A stretch of 64,000 bases of DNA from Candidatus Thorarchaeota archaeon (GCA_029858305.1 JAOUFI010000003.1:1-64000); one strand, 5' to 3'; positions 1-9,100 are shown, numbered from the stretch's first letter. Notes: a model not told the origin generated them from the letters alone. Made by a program: numbers and translations.

Positions 1-378
1 GAAGAATCCTAGCTCTGCATTGAACTGACCCCACCAAAATTGGATACTGTGGAGACGAGACATTTCCATCATGATGGTTCTCATGATTTTAGCACGCTCT
101 GGTACCTCGAGTTCAGCTATTTTCTCAACTGCAGCGACATAGGGATATTCAGCTAAAAACGCCTCGAGCATGCACATCCGTTCAAGTACAAGTGCTCCCT
201 GCCTGAAGTTCTTGTATTCTAGAACCTTCTCAGCAGAACGATGGAAGTACCCAGCATTCGGATCACATTCAACTACATAGTCACCAACCAGCGTCAGTTT
301 TGTTGCCCATCCATGTGCGCTGACATGCTGTGGTCCGAACCAGATTTCCATTGCTTCATCAAGTATGTCAGGACTCAC
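1..378 (-). CDS. nuoD: NADH-quinone/F420H2-type complex I subunit D (NuoD), 3' end outside window
   Basis: Not in the ORF track because it runs off the left edge. Reading the minus strand from a GTG at 378 gives about 126 residues opening with SPDILDEAMEIWFGPQHVSA, then GYFHRSAEKVLE and VPERAKIMRTIMMEMSRLH, which match the N-terminal half of the 49-kDa subunit (GPxHPxxHG, HxxxEK, VPxRAxxIR). This subunit lines the quinone pocket together with NuoB. The GTG overlaps the nuoC stop (GTGA), so translation is probably coupled. The usual GPQHPxTHG reads GPQHVSAHG here, a modest departure next to the quinone-site loop. The remaining two thirds, and probably nuoH, I, L, M and N, lie beyond the edge. 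Identification is from motifs only but secure. Confidence 0.9.
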   Translation of the reverse strand, partial: MSPDILDEAMEIWFGPQHVSAHGWATKLTLVGDYVVECDPNAGYFHRSAEKVLEYKNFRQGALVLERMCMLEAFLAEYPYVAAVEKIAELEVPERAKIMRTIMMEMSRLHSIQFWWGQFNAELGFF

Positions 379-902
379 TCGCTTTCGCCTCCTGTCTTTG
401 GTCTCGCTTTTGGTGGAGTGATACCTGCTTCATCCAGCCTGCTTTGGTCAGTCTGGAATCTTTTGCGGAGAGGAAACACACCTGCAAGCTCATCTGGGAG
501 AAGCAATAATCGAGGGTCGGGATGATTCTTGAAGTCGATTCCAAACATCTCACGAGTTTCTCGTTCATGCCATTCAAAACCTGGAAAGATGTCACAAGTA
601 CTATCAATCTCAGGTCGCTCTCCTTCCAGAGAAACTCTCAACTGCAGTAACATTCGATTGGAGTGAGACCAAAAGATGTAGATTAGTTCGTATTTGTCAT
701 TTTCAAGATCGATACCAAAGATTGACTCGGGCAAAGCGTCATGAACATTCTCATCAATCATGGTCACGATATCACGAATTATGTTGGAAGGCACTGCAAG
801 CTCGATCTCATTCGCTCCCAAAGGTCTTGATGCAACCTCAGGATGCTTATTGATGATCTGTCTTGCGAGAGTTGAAGCTGTGATGCTGGTTGTTTCTGAC
901 AA
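375..902 (-). CDS. nuoC: Complex I 30-kDa subunit (NuoC)
   Basis: A 175-aa hydrophilic subunit of the complex I peripheral arm. The diagnostic C-terminal stretch FEWHERETREMFGIDFKNHP followed by DPRLLLL matches the 30-kDa subunit signature. The ORF track starts at 950, which would overlap nuoK by 47 nt. I prefer a TTG at 902 because it lies 8 nt after a GGAGGG ribosome binding site that sits inside the last codons of nuoK, and the protein then begins SETTSITASTLARQ. It is a separate gene, not the NuoCD fusion of some bacteria, and overlaps nuoD by 4 nt. Confidence 0.92.
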   Translation of the reverse strand: MSETTSITASTLARQIINKHPEVASRPLGANEIELAVPSNIIRDIVTMIDENVHDALPESIFGIDLENDKYELIYIFWSHSNRMLLQLRVSLEGERPEIDSTCDIFPGFEWHERETREMFGIDFKNHPDPRLLLLPDELAGVFPLRKRFQTDQSRLDEAGITPPKARPKTGGESE

Positions 903-903
903 T

Positions 904-1215
904 TTATTGACCCTCCATCTCCACTGATGTACCGAGGTCAACTGAGCCATATCGGCGGTTGTACATCAACATCAGGACCATTGCTAGAGCAGTATGTGCT
1001 GCAGCAACAGAGATTACAAGGATGATAAGTCCCTGACCAGTGAATGAAAACGCGGGATTAAACAGAGCAATAGCAACAATTGCAATCATGACTCCATTAC
1101 CCATTATTTCAGCTCCAATCAGGATTCTGATGAGGTTTCTTTTCACCATCATCCCATATCCACCTAAACCAATTAGCATGAACGCTAGTACTAGATACCA
1201 AGAAAGAGGAACCAT
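904..1215 (-). CDS. nuoK: Complex I membrane subunit K (NuoK)
   Basis: A 103-aa subunit with three transmembrane helices, the MrpC-like part of the proton-translocating membrane arm. Helix 2 keeps the essential glutamate in LIGAEIMGNGV. At the place of the second conserved glutamate of bacterial NuoK (AAAE) this protein reads AAAHTALAM, a Glu to His change; archaeal and Mrp-type homologs also vary there. The start codon overlaps the nuoJ stop (TAATG), and nuoC follows at once, so nuoA-J-K-C-D is one transcription unit. Confidence 0.93.
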   Translation of the reverse strand: MVPLSWYLVLAFMLIGLGGYGMMVKRNLIRILIGAEIMGNGVMIAIVAIALFNPAFSFTGQGLIILVISVAAAHTALAMVLMLMYNRRYGSVDLGTSVEMEGQ

Positions 1216-1862
1216 TATTCATCAACCTCCTTCGGTTCAGGGACAGACTGCCCATCTTCAGCGCTTTGCAAGTCATCAATTAATACTGGTTTAGCTTCTA
1301 CTCCGAACTCTCCTGTGATGGCACCGAGCTGCTCGGCTTTGTCCATTCTCAACAGCGATATAGCACCAACTAATGATGTAATCATAATCAATGCAATCAT
1401 CTGCACATAGATGCCATTCTCAAACCATAGCCACTGTGCAAGACCATTCAAATCTTGAGAGATACTGACAAAGGCCTCATTGAAGGATTCTGCCCAAGGA
1501 AAGAGAACTGCAAGAAATCCGGTCATCACGGTTACTACGACAGCAATAACAAGGCTGATCTGACGAGCTCTGGGTGTGGCGAACTTTTCAAGAGTTGAGT
1601 CTTGTGCTCTTGGTAGTAGTAGAACTGCAAAGATAATCAGAGTACTGATGCCTCCAGTATACACTGCGATTTGCATACCTGCAATGAAAGGTGCTTCAAG
1701 AAGGAGAAAGAATCCTGCCACAAATGATGCCATAAAACCAAAGAAAAATGCGGCGTAAACAATCTCCTTGTGCTCTAGAGCAAGATATGCGAGCACTAGC
1801 ACAATGCCTGCCAAGAGTAGGAACTCTATCTGTTCAAAGAGTGCTGGATCAAATCCTTGCAT
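1215..1862 (-). CDS. nuoJ: Complex I membrane subunit J (NuoJ)
   Basis: A 215-aa protein with five predicted helices. The stretch AGMQIAVYTGGISTLIIFAV corresponds to the conserved pi-bulge helix TM3 of NuoJ (family pattern VQVLVYAGAIMVL). A soluble acidic C-terminal tail ends in PEPKEVDE. The ATG at 1862 is preceded by GGAGGTCATTAATC, an excellent ribosome binding site that overlaps the end of nuoA. NuoJ connects the E-channel to NuoK and NuoA near the quinone site. Full length for the family. Confidence 0.93.
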   Translation of the reverse strand: MQGFDPALFEQIEFLLLAGIVLVLAYLALEHKEIVYAAFFFGFMASFVAGFFLLLEAPFIAGMQIAVYTGGISTLIIFAVLLLPRAQDSTLEKFATPRARQISLVIAVVVTVMTGFLAVLFPWAESFNEAFVSISQDLNGLAQWLWFENGIYVQMIALIMITSLVGAISLLRMDKAEQLGAITGEFGVEAKPVLIDDLQSAEDGQSVPEPKEVDE

Positions 1863-1864
1863 GA

Positions 1865-2332
1865 TTAATGACCTCCTGTAGGATATTGTTCTTTTTCTCG
1901 TTCAGCTTTAGCTCTCCTGTATACATCTAGAGTTTCTTTTCCATCAAGGAATGAGCGTGGAATCATTTTCATGACAAAACCAACTCCACCCATTACTATG
2001 AGAATAAACACAACAACCTGCCAAACAACCTCATACTTGGTTGCATTAGCCCACAAAAGGGTAGAAGAGGATAGCAGCCAAAGGAACGCTCCCATTACGT
2101 CAATGACGACAAACAGTACGGTGTAAACGAAATAATTGTACGGATACGATATGCGTGCAGGACCTACTGGTTCCTCACCACATTCGTATGTTGAAGTCTT
2201 CTCGGAGTTTTGAAGCACATGCGGTCTCAACACCCATGAGGCTAGTAGCATTATAATGACAAGAGCCATCGCAAGTAGCGCCCAAATTATAACCGGAATG
2301 AAATCTAGAAACAATCTACTAGTTTGCATCAT
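1865..2332 (-). CDS. nuoA: Complex I membrane subunit A (NuoA)
   Basis: A 155-aa, three-helix subunit. The family signature is clear: TYECGEEPVGPARI followed by YFVYTVLFVVIDVMGAFLW, equivalent to YECGxxPxGxARxxF and FLIFDVExAFL. The cysteine of YECG is on the loop beside the quinone channel. The usual Asp-Val-Glu of TM2 reads Asp-Val-Met here. The C-terminal tail is long and charged (AKAEREKEQYPTGGH). First gene of the nuoA-J-K-C-D unit. The order differs from the usual A-B-C-D because nuoB is instead fused to an FAD protein about 1.3 kb upstream. Confidence 0.93.
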   Translation of the reverse strand: MMQTSRLFLDFIPVIIWALLAMALVIIMLLASWVLRPHVLQNSEKTSTYECGEEPVGPARISYPYNYFVYTVLFVVIDVMGAFLWLLSSSTLLWANATKYEVVWQVVVFILIVMGGVGFVMKMIPRSFLDGKETLDVYRRAKAEREKEQYPTGGH

Positions 2333-2684
2333 AGTTTGAAACCATCCTCTGAAAAGATTCCTATTGTTCTAACGCTTGCGCAGGACCTTACACGGTGATT
2401 ATTGAAGATACCTGTGGAATAGGCCATATCGAGTAGATTCCTGTTTTCAGTCATAGGATTCATCCTGCGCTAGCTGTGTCTCCGTCATTCCAGACCGTAT
2501 CCGCCAGATGATAAATCTTCATGATTCTTAACTTAGCATCATCACAGATTTTGGCCTACAATGTACATTGAAACTTACCGGCTTAGAAAAGTTGCATGAT
2601 AAAAACACTTCGGGAAACCGCTCAAAGAAGTTATATACTACAAGGTTTCGAAGAACAACTCGATACATGTATCCACGATTGTAG
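2333..2684. promoter_or_regulatory. Divergent intergenic region between nuoA and a small membrane protein gene
   Basis: 352 bases with no convincing gene. On the plus strand, agttatatacta (about 2630-2642) is a good TATA box for the gene starting near 2690. On the minus strand, TTTATCA-type boxes near 2508-2516 and 2594-2603 could serve nuoA, which would give a long leader of 150-240 nt. The assignments are by eye from the archaeal TATA consensus. Confidence 0.4.
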
Positions 2685-2693
2685 GTGATTTAT

Positions 2694-3050
2694 TTGACCC
2701 GTGGTGAAGAAGGAACATTCTTCTATTATCTGGCGCTCTTACTAGGGATGGCTCTATTAGGAGCCTACTTATGGAATATTTTGACAACGACATTGGCTCC
2801 TCAATACATGTTCTTCCACTGGATCCTTGTCATGAGTTGCATACTACTCATCACAACTGCTTTTGGATTCGTTGCAGCCAACACACGATCAAGTAGGATA
2901 TCTCTAACAATGATATCTGGAGTAGTAGGTGGTATTCATGCCTATCTCATCTTTGTGCTATTTGATTTGATAATGGGAATTATTCTGTTCGCATGGATGG
3001 CTTTAGGACTTCTGGTTGCATTCGCTGCATTTAACTGGATTTACGAATAA
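2694..3050 (+). CDS. Small four-helix membrane protein within the complex I locus
   Basis: A protein of about 118 aa with four hydrophobic segments (LALLLGMALLGAYLW, MFFHWILVMSCILLI, SGVVGGIHAYLIFVLFDLI, LFAWMALGLLVAFAAF). No family recognised. The ORF track starts at a GTG (2685), but that GTG is part of GGTGAT, a standard anti-SD match, and a TTG follows five bases later at 2694, which I take as the start. It is transcribed against its neighbours from its own TATA box and meets the minus-strand membrane gene tail to tail (10 nt). Placement between nuoA and nuoB hints at a role with complex I, but the opposite strand weakens that. Confidence 0.7.
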   Translation: MTRGEEGTFFYYLALLLGMALLGAYLWNILTTTLAPQYMFFHWILVMSCILLITTAFGFVAANTRSSRISLTMISGVVGGIHAYLIFVLFDLIMGIILFAWMALGLLVAFAAFNWIYE

Positions 3051-3060
3051 GTCATTACGT

Positions 3061-3603
3061 CTATTCGTTCGAAGACTCAGATGGAGTATCAGCGGATTCA
3101 CTGGACTCCTCAGATTTTACCTCGGCTTCAGGCGCAGCTTCCACAATTGGCTCAGGCTCGGGCTCAGGCTCAGGACCATAGTGTAGCTTACTAGTATCCA
3201 AGATACCGGGTGAGTAGCTCTCTTCACTAGTATGCATTATTGCAAAGCCTGCAGCAGTAAGGATTGATCCTCCAAGACCCCATGCAGATAGATAGAGTGT
3301 GGTTCCAGCTGCTGGAAGAGCTGTCACAAACTGGTCAATGAAGACGACGAAGAAAAAGCCAGCCAGAACAGATAGGGACATCATTAGGTTTTTTCCTTTT
3401 CCTTTCTCGGGTCTGAAGTACCCAATCAATAGGAAGACCATAAGAATGGAAACGCCACCCAGAAGAGTGAAGGCACTTCCAATTACAATTGCTGAAGCTG
3501 GCATCATGAACCCGAGATATACAAAGTTGAAGATGAATGATGTCAGAATAATGAGACCGAGCCAAAGCAGACAATATGGATCACTATCTTGCCGGATTGC
3601 CAT
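3061..3603 (-). CDS. Four-helix membrane protein with acidic PEP-repeat tail, coupled to the FAD-NuoB gene
   Basis: 180 aa. Four hydrophobic helices (about residues 11-32, 38-62, 72-92, 99-121) are followed by a soluble tail with PEPEPEPEP and a Glu/Ser-rich end. The start ATG shares a base with the stop of the FAD-NuoB gene (TAATG), so the two are translationally coupled and probably act together. No homolog recognised; it is not NuoA, H, J or K by motif. It may anchor or stabilise the fused FAD-NuoB arm at the membrane. The DNA coding the PEP tail is a degenerate ggctca/ggctcg hexamer repeat, likely prone to length change. Confidence 0.75.
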   Translation of the reverse strand: MAIRQDSDPYCLLWLGLIILTSFIFNFVYLGFMMPASAIVIGSAFTLLGGVSILMVFLLIGYFRPEKGKGKNLMMSLSVLAGFFFVVFIDQFVTALPAAGTTLYLSAWGLGGSILTAAGFAIMHTSEESYSPGILDTSKLHYGPEPEPEPEPIVEAAPEAEVKSEESSESADTPSESSNE

Positions 3604-5543
3604 TACTGCATCATCCCCATCGCATCTTGATTCTCATATCTTTGTTGCCAGTGAGTCGTCCCAGCTCGTATCTTGTTCTGCAAAATCAGGTGTGCTCGGA
3701 TAAAGTCCGCGGGTTTGGGAGGACATCCGGGGAGATAGACATCGACTGGTACAATTTTGTCAGGAGGTGTTGCCAAGCTGTATCCTTCCCAGAAGAGCCC
3801 CCCGGAGGCAACACATTGACCGAAGGCAATGACATACTTGGGCTCTGGCATCTGTTCATAGATTCTCCTGAGTCGTGGTGCCATCTTCTTTGTGAGAGAG
3901 CCTGAGATCCATAGGACATCAGTCTGTCTTGGGCCAAACAGAGGTAGCATTCCGAACCTCTCAAAGTCCCATCGAGGGGCGATTCCTGCGGCACCATCCA
4001 CCATGCAGCATCCTATTCCATACTGCATTGGCCAAGGACTATGTGCCCTTCCCCATCTAAGCACCCATTTCAGCGGGGGTACATTCTGCAGCCATTTCAA
4101 GAGGATTGGCGCAATTCGGCCCCAACCATTCCTGAATAGGTCGAAGAAGACCCACATGAAGTACTTGCCGATTCTTAATATGAAAGGAAGCCAGTAAGCA
4201 AATATCTTTCCAGGATTCGAAATCTCCTTCTTATCCCATTCTAGCTTCGCAGCTCGAATTCGAGATAAACGCTGCTTTCCAAAGTACTGATTTGCGTAGT
4301 TTGCAAACCAGATTCCTGTTGAGTGCACATGGCCCCCGTGACGTTGTGCAATTTTGAATATGACAAAGCTCTGTGACCAGGAGAGCATGAAGAAGTGCCG
4401 TCGCTCATCCTCCAGAAAGTATCCCATCATCGTCACGCCAGTCTTCGAGTTAACATAGCCATCAATTCCAGCTCTTGCAGAGGCTTGTTCAAATTGAAAG
4501 TCGTCAAGGATTGCGGCAAGGTTCTCTAGAGGTGCAAATGCCTGACCGACAACTAGTGTTGGACCTTTCTTTTTGATCTTCATGGGATAGTATCGCTCAT
4601 GCCATTCATGATCTGCAACTTCATCATCGTAAACGCGTCCACGATACATCTCAGTGACTTCGCGTACGACTCTCAGTCCCTCTTCAATCTCTTCCTCATT
4701 ACCTTCATATGCAACCATCAATGAACAATGGTGAGCAGGAATCGGGAATGGCTTCTTGCCCTCCCAGATAGCCTTCTTGAGGTCTGTGTATTTTGATTCT
4801 TCGAATTTTATCGTGTAGGGAATTGGTCCATCTTCAAGGATCTTCTCAATCGCAAGGACCATCTGATAATTCTCTTCAAAGCTGGAAACTATGACTTTCA
4901 TCGGCGTTAGAGTTTTGATCTTAATAGTAGCCTTAGTGATTATACCCAAAATTCCCTCAGTATCGCAAAAGAGGTCGAGATCTTTCGTCTTGACTATTTT
5001 TCCAGTTGGCAAAACAACTTCTAATTTAACGACGTTCTTATTGATGTTCCCGTATTTCAAAGAACCAATGCCATCGCCACCTTGGGCAATCCAACCACCC
5101 ACAGTTGCCGATACACCAGATGAGGGATAACATCGTACATCAAGACCTTGCCTATTCAACTCGAATTGAAGATTAGCCCATGATATCCCGGGCTCAACTG
5201 TGACAGTCAAATTCTCACTATCAACTTCGAGTATCTTATTCATACTGCGCAAATCAACGATGATTCCACCCTTGCGCGGAATGGCACCACCATAACCAGA
5301 TGTCCCAGCTGCTCGGGGAACAAGAGGAATCTTGTACTTGCGCGCAATTTCGTAGAGTGTCTGTATCTCCTCAGGAGTCAGAGGCTGTGCTATGGCATCA
5401 GCCTTCGTGTTCATGAGCCAACCAACCTGCTTTGGGAGAGAACCAACATCTTGTCCAAACAAAATCAGTTCATGCTTCGCAGTAATCAGGCGGTCTCCAA
5501 AAACCTTCTCGAGTTCATTTTGTGCTATTTGCTTAAGGACCAT
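3603..5543 (-). CDS. Fusion of GlcD-type FAD dehydrogenase and complex I subunit B (NuoB)
   Basis: A 646-aa protein made of two normally separate enzymes. Residues about 40-215 form a PCMH-type FAD-binding domain (VPRAAGTSGYGGAIPRKGG, YPSSGVSATVGGWIAQGGDG, TEGILGIITKATI). Residues about 220-445 are an FAD-oxidase C-terminal domain like the window's paralogs at 29.7 and 33.9 kb (HEWHERYYPMKIKKKGPT). An amphipathic stretch LPFILRIGKYF (452-462) leads into NuoB from about 490. All four N2-cluster cysteines are present: GIGCCMVDG (C512, C513), FGQCVASGG (C577), LPGCPPKP (C607). No stop or frameshift lies between the parts. The ATG is preceded by GGAGAG at 7 nt spacing. Inferred role: delivering electrons from an FAD substrate site to N2 and quinone in place of the NuoEFG module. 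Confidence 0.93.
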   Translation of the reverse strand: MVLKQIAQNELEKVFGDRLITAKHELILFGQDVGSLPKQVGWLMNTKADAIAQPLTPEEIQTLYEIARKYKIPLVPRAAGTSGYGGAIPRKGGIIVDLRSMNKILEVDSENLTVTVEPGISWANLQFELNRQGLDVRCYPSSGVSATVGGWIAQGGDGIGSLKYGNINKNVVKLEVVLPTGKIVKTKDLDLFCDTEGILGIITKATIKIKTLTPMKVIVSSFEENYQMVLAIEKILEDGPIPYTIKFEESKYTDLKKAIWEGKKPFPIPAHHCSLMVAYEGNEEEIEEGLRVVREVTEMYRGRVYDDEVADHEWHERYYPMKIKKKGPTLVVGQAFAPLENLAAILDDFQFEQASARAGIDGYVNSKTGVTMMGYFLEDERRHFFMLSWSQSFVIFKIAQRHGGHVHSTGIWFANYANQYFGKQRLSRIRAAKLEWDKKEISNPGKIFAYWLPFILRIGKYFMWVFFDLFRNGWGRIAPILLKWLQNVPPLKWVLRWGRAHSPWPMQYGIGCCMVDGAAGIAPRWDFERFGMLPLFGPRQTDVLWISGSLTKKMAPRLRRIYEQMPEPKYVIAFGQCVASGGLFWEGYSLATPPDKIVPVDVYLPGCPPKPADFIRAHLILQNKIRAGTTHWQQRYENQDAMGMMQ

Positions 5544-5600
5544 GAGTCCACTCTCCAGCTCATGAACAGAGCCGCTAGTATTCTGAGGCTGGGAAAGTAG

Positions 5601-5614
5601 TAAGATAAAAACCT
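5601..5614 (-). promoter_or_regulatory. Probable TATA box for the FAD-NuoB unit
   Basis: On the minus strand the sequence is AGGTTTTTATCTTA, about 58 nt before the ATG at 5543. An archaeal start about 25 nt downstream would leave a leader of roughly 35 nt, compatible with the GGAGAG ribosome binding site seen at 5551-5556. Assigned by eye. Confidence 0.45.
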
Positions 5615-5822
5615 AACGAGGCAGTGAAAATACTTCTGAGATTTCATTATGTTGAAAGAACAGCACTTTATCTTCGAAATATCTGAGAGCTCTATGGAGT
5701 TATTTACAAAATGAGATGATGTATAGAATGTCATGAAGATGATAAGCTACACTCATACTCACTGTTGAGATGTTGTGGTTACGTCTTGAAACTTACTAAA
5801 TTTTTCAAAATATCTTTAAAAA

Positions 5823-5954
5823 GGCCTCAAAAGTGGTCAACCCCCTAGTCCTGCATTTGTTACACCAGTTACACATGTTGTAGGTACATGGGCAGTCATC
5901 ATAGTTGTTGGTATTCTAATTTCAGAGATTCTTGTCAGGAAAGGAAAATGGTAA
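5823..5954 (+). pseudogene. Remnant of a surface protein: C-terminal Pro/Thr linker and membrane anchor only
   Basis: An open frame of 43 codons without a start codon, closed by TAA. It reads PPSPAFVTPVTHVVGTWAVI, then a hydrophobic helix and the basic end EILVRKGKW. This is the anchor architecture of the neighbouring 1414-aa protein, which ends with a Pro/Thr linker, one helix and ADFLVRRYRG. The frame is closed upstream by a stop with no plausible start, so I read it as the leftover 3' end of a deleted or recombined surface-protein gene. It could instead be a chance frame, though the composition argues against that. Confidence 0.55.
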
Positions 5955-6119
5955 CACTGTTCAACCGATATCAAAAATGGTTTTAGTCTGTTATAGCATG
6001 TAGCTATATTAATTTCAGAGTATAGCAATTCATTACTTACTGAGATATAAGCAGTGTATTTTCGTTTCATTTTGTAATTTAGATGATTCAATATTCGAGT
6101 GCGATCTGGTGATTGAAAT

Positions 6120-9100
6120 ATGAAGACCTCTAATAAACTAACAATTACCATTGTTCTTTCTGTTTTCATCATTTTAATTGCTGGAGCCTACTCAGCGGCA
6201 GGCCAACCGAGTCGAACCAGTGAATGTGCACCATGTCATACCCTCGACCTGGTTCATATGACGATTTCATCGAACGCAACCGGAACAGTCGATGCCAAAG
6301 TGGGAAACCAATTCTCGTTAATCATTAATGCGGCATCACTTGATACAAATCCACAAACAGGAAGTATGGCTGTTAAAGTCTATAGTGGATGGGCTGATAA
6401 CAGTCAGTTCTCATTCACAGACCCGTTGCTAGTAATCGATAATGGAGCTGGAGATTCAAACTCGAATAGCGTTCAGATAACTACCACGTTCACATTTACG
6501 CCCCTGGCAGTTGGTACATGGACACTTAGAATCTGGACAGCCGCGTCCCAAGGTGATTCAGGAAGAATATCTCAAAAGCTTGATGTAACAGTATCGGTCA
6601 CACTCTCAGATTCTACTCCACCAACAATCGACAGTCCAATAGACATGATAATCGATGAAGGAGATAATACAAAGAACATTACCTGGAGCCCGTCTGATGC
6701 AAATCCAAGCAGCTATCAAGTTTTTGATGATTCTGTGTCATGGCAGAGTGGGCCCTGGGATGGATCGACTATAACTGTACAGCTTGGTTCACTCGGATTA
6801 GGGACCCACAACATCACTCTTGCTGTGTGGGATGCAGCTGGAAACTCGGCATCAGATCAAGTAGATGTGACAGTTCTCGATGGAACGTCACCTAGCATTA
6901 ACAGTCCAGCAAATGTGACTTACAGCGAGGGTTCCTCCGGATACTCAATAACATGGGATCCAACTGATACCCATCCATCAAGTTACGTAATCTATCGAGA
7001 TGGAGTGTCTGTCAAATCAGGGACTTGGAATGCTAGTATCGAAACAATTTCTGTTTCAGTTGATAGCCTCGCAGTTGGCACGTACAACTACACAATTGTT
7101 GTATCAGACGTAGGAACGAACACCATTGCTGACACAGTGTATGTCATAGTATATGATGGGACATTCCCCACAATCGATAATCCTGCAGATGTAACCTATG
7201 ATGAAGGTGATACAGGATACAGCATCACTTGGAACCCCGCCGACTTGAATCCGGTTAGTTATATCATTTACAAAGACGCAGTACCAGTGAAATCAGGTTC
7301 CTGGAACTCGAGTGCAGAATCCATCAGCATCATAGTTGATGGCCTTGCTGTTGGAAACTACAGTTATGTATTGGAGGTGACTGATATCGGATCTCTTACT
7401 GCGTCGGACCTAGTTTTGGTCATTGTTTCTGATGGGACTCTACCGACAATTAATAGTCCAATCGATATAACATTAAACGAAGGAGTAATAGGATACTCTA
7501 TTACTTGGAACCCGACAGATCTGAATCCACAAAACTACACAATCTACAGAGATGGAGTTCCTGTAAAATCAGGCCTTTGGAACTCTAGTGGTGAGTCAAT
7601 CTCAATTTCAGTTGATGGTCTCGCAATGGGTTCATATACATACCTGATTATTGTTGAGGATGTTGGACATAATCCAGCAACAGATTCAGTTCTTGTCACT
7701 GTAGTTGACGCAACAGATCCTACAATTGATACTCCAATTGACCAAAATGTAGTTGAGGGATCAAGTGGTAATCAAATCACCTGGAGTCCTTATGACCTTC
7801 ACCCATCATCTTATCAAATCTATCGTGAACATGTACTTGTCAAATCTGGAACATGGAATAGCAGTTCAGAAACAATCACATTCTCGGTTGATGGACTCAC
7901 ATTGGGAGTCTACAATGTTACAATAGTTGTATTTGACACAACATCAAGAAAAGCTATTGATACTGTTTTTATCACGGTCTATGATGGAACACCACCAATT
8001 GTTGATCATCCAGCTGACATTGACTATCCAGATGGTGACATAGGATATTCAATCACCTGGTCCCCTACAGACCTGCATCCAGTAAGCTATCAGATTTTGC
8101 GAGAGGGCGTGCAGGTGAAATCGGGTATGTGGAACTCTTCGAGTGAAACAATATTCATATCTGTTGACTGGCTTTCTATTGGATCTTACAACTACACGAT
8201 TGTTCTCGTTGACATCGGTGGCAACATAGTACTTGATGAAGTCATTGTTACGGTGTATAACGCAGACTTACCAACTATTAATCATCCCACCAACCAGACC
8301 ATTTCTGAAGGAGCTGCTGGTCTTTTAGTGATTTGGAAGCCATTAGACCTCAATCCCTCTTCATATGCAATATACAAAGACGGAGTTCTCGTCAAGTCTG
8401 GAGCGTGGAACTCAAGTGCTGAAACAATCAGCATTTCACTCGATGGATTATCTCTGGGCGAGTATAACTTTACTGCCTTGGTTACTGACCTAGACAGCAA
8501 TACAGCGAGTGATACAGTGTGGGTCACTGTCGTTGATGGTACACCTCCTGTTCTTAATCATCCAAACGACATCACGTACGATGAAGGAAGTCCTGGAGGA
8601 ACCCTAACTTGGATTCCAACAGACTTGCATCCTGTGAGTTATACGATCTACTTCGAAGGGTCTCCAGTGAAATCCGGTCTCTGGAACTCTAGTGGTGAAT
8701 CTATCTCGATATCAGTCGATGGACACCTAGTTGGAGGTTATAATTACACAATAAGAGTCGTGGATGTTGATGGAAACATTGACACTGATACAGTGTTCGT
8801 CTATGTGATGGATGGCACACTTCCAACAATCGATACTCCAAGTGATATTAATTATAATGAGGGTGAAGCAGGAGGAACAATCACTTGGGATCCTGCAGAC
8901 TCATATCCAGCGAGCTATGAAATCTTTAGAAATGATGTTCTTGTGAAATCTGGCTTATGGAACCTAACATCAGAAACTATCTCAATATCTGTGACTGGAC
9001 TATCTGTTGGATCTTACAATTTCACAATATTAGTATACGACGTGGGAAGTAATTCTGTTCTAGACACGGTATGGGTCACAGTATCCGATGCAACACTTCC

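Larger units (their letters stand above)
5544..6119. other. Divergent intergenic region containing a gene remnant
   Basis: 576 bases between the FAD-NuoB unit and the giant heme-Ig gene. It holds the minus-strand TATA box (5601-5614), a short plus-strand membrane-anchor remnant (5823-5954) and an AT-rich stretch before 6120 that should carry the promoter of the giant gene. Nothing else was seen. Confidence 0.6.

Noticed and set aside
241-525. Plus-strand ORF of 94 aa
   Set aside because: It lies opposite nuoC and nuoD, which have clear family motifs; the translation has no recognisable feature.
3140-3180. ggctca/ggctcg hexamer repeats as a possible microsatellite or regulatory repeat
   Set aside because: They lie in frame within the membrane protein gene and encode its PEP repeat; explained by the protein sequence.
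4891-5130. Plus-strand ORFs opposite the FAD-NuoB gene (also 3892-4197)
   Set aside because: Shadows of a well-supported coding frame; no ribosome binding site or conserved motif.
5837-6172. 111-aa minus-strand ORF
   Set aside because: AT-rich chance frame crossing the promoter and start of the giant gene on the other strand.
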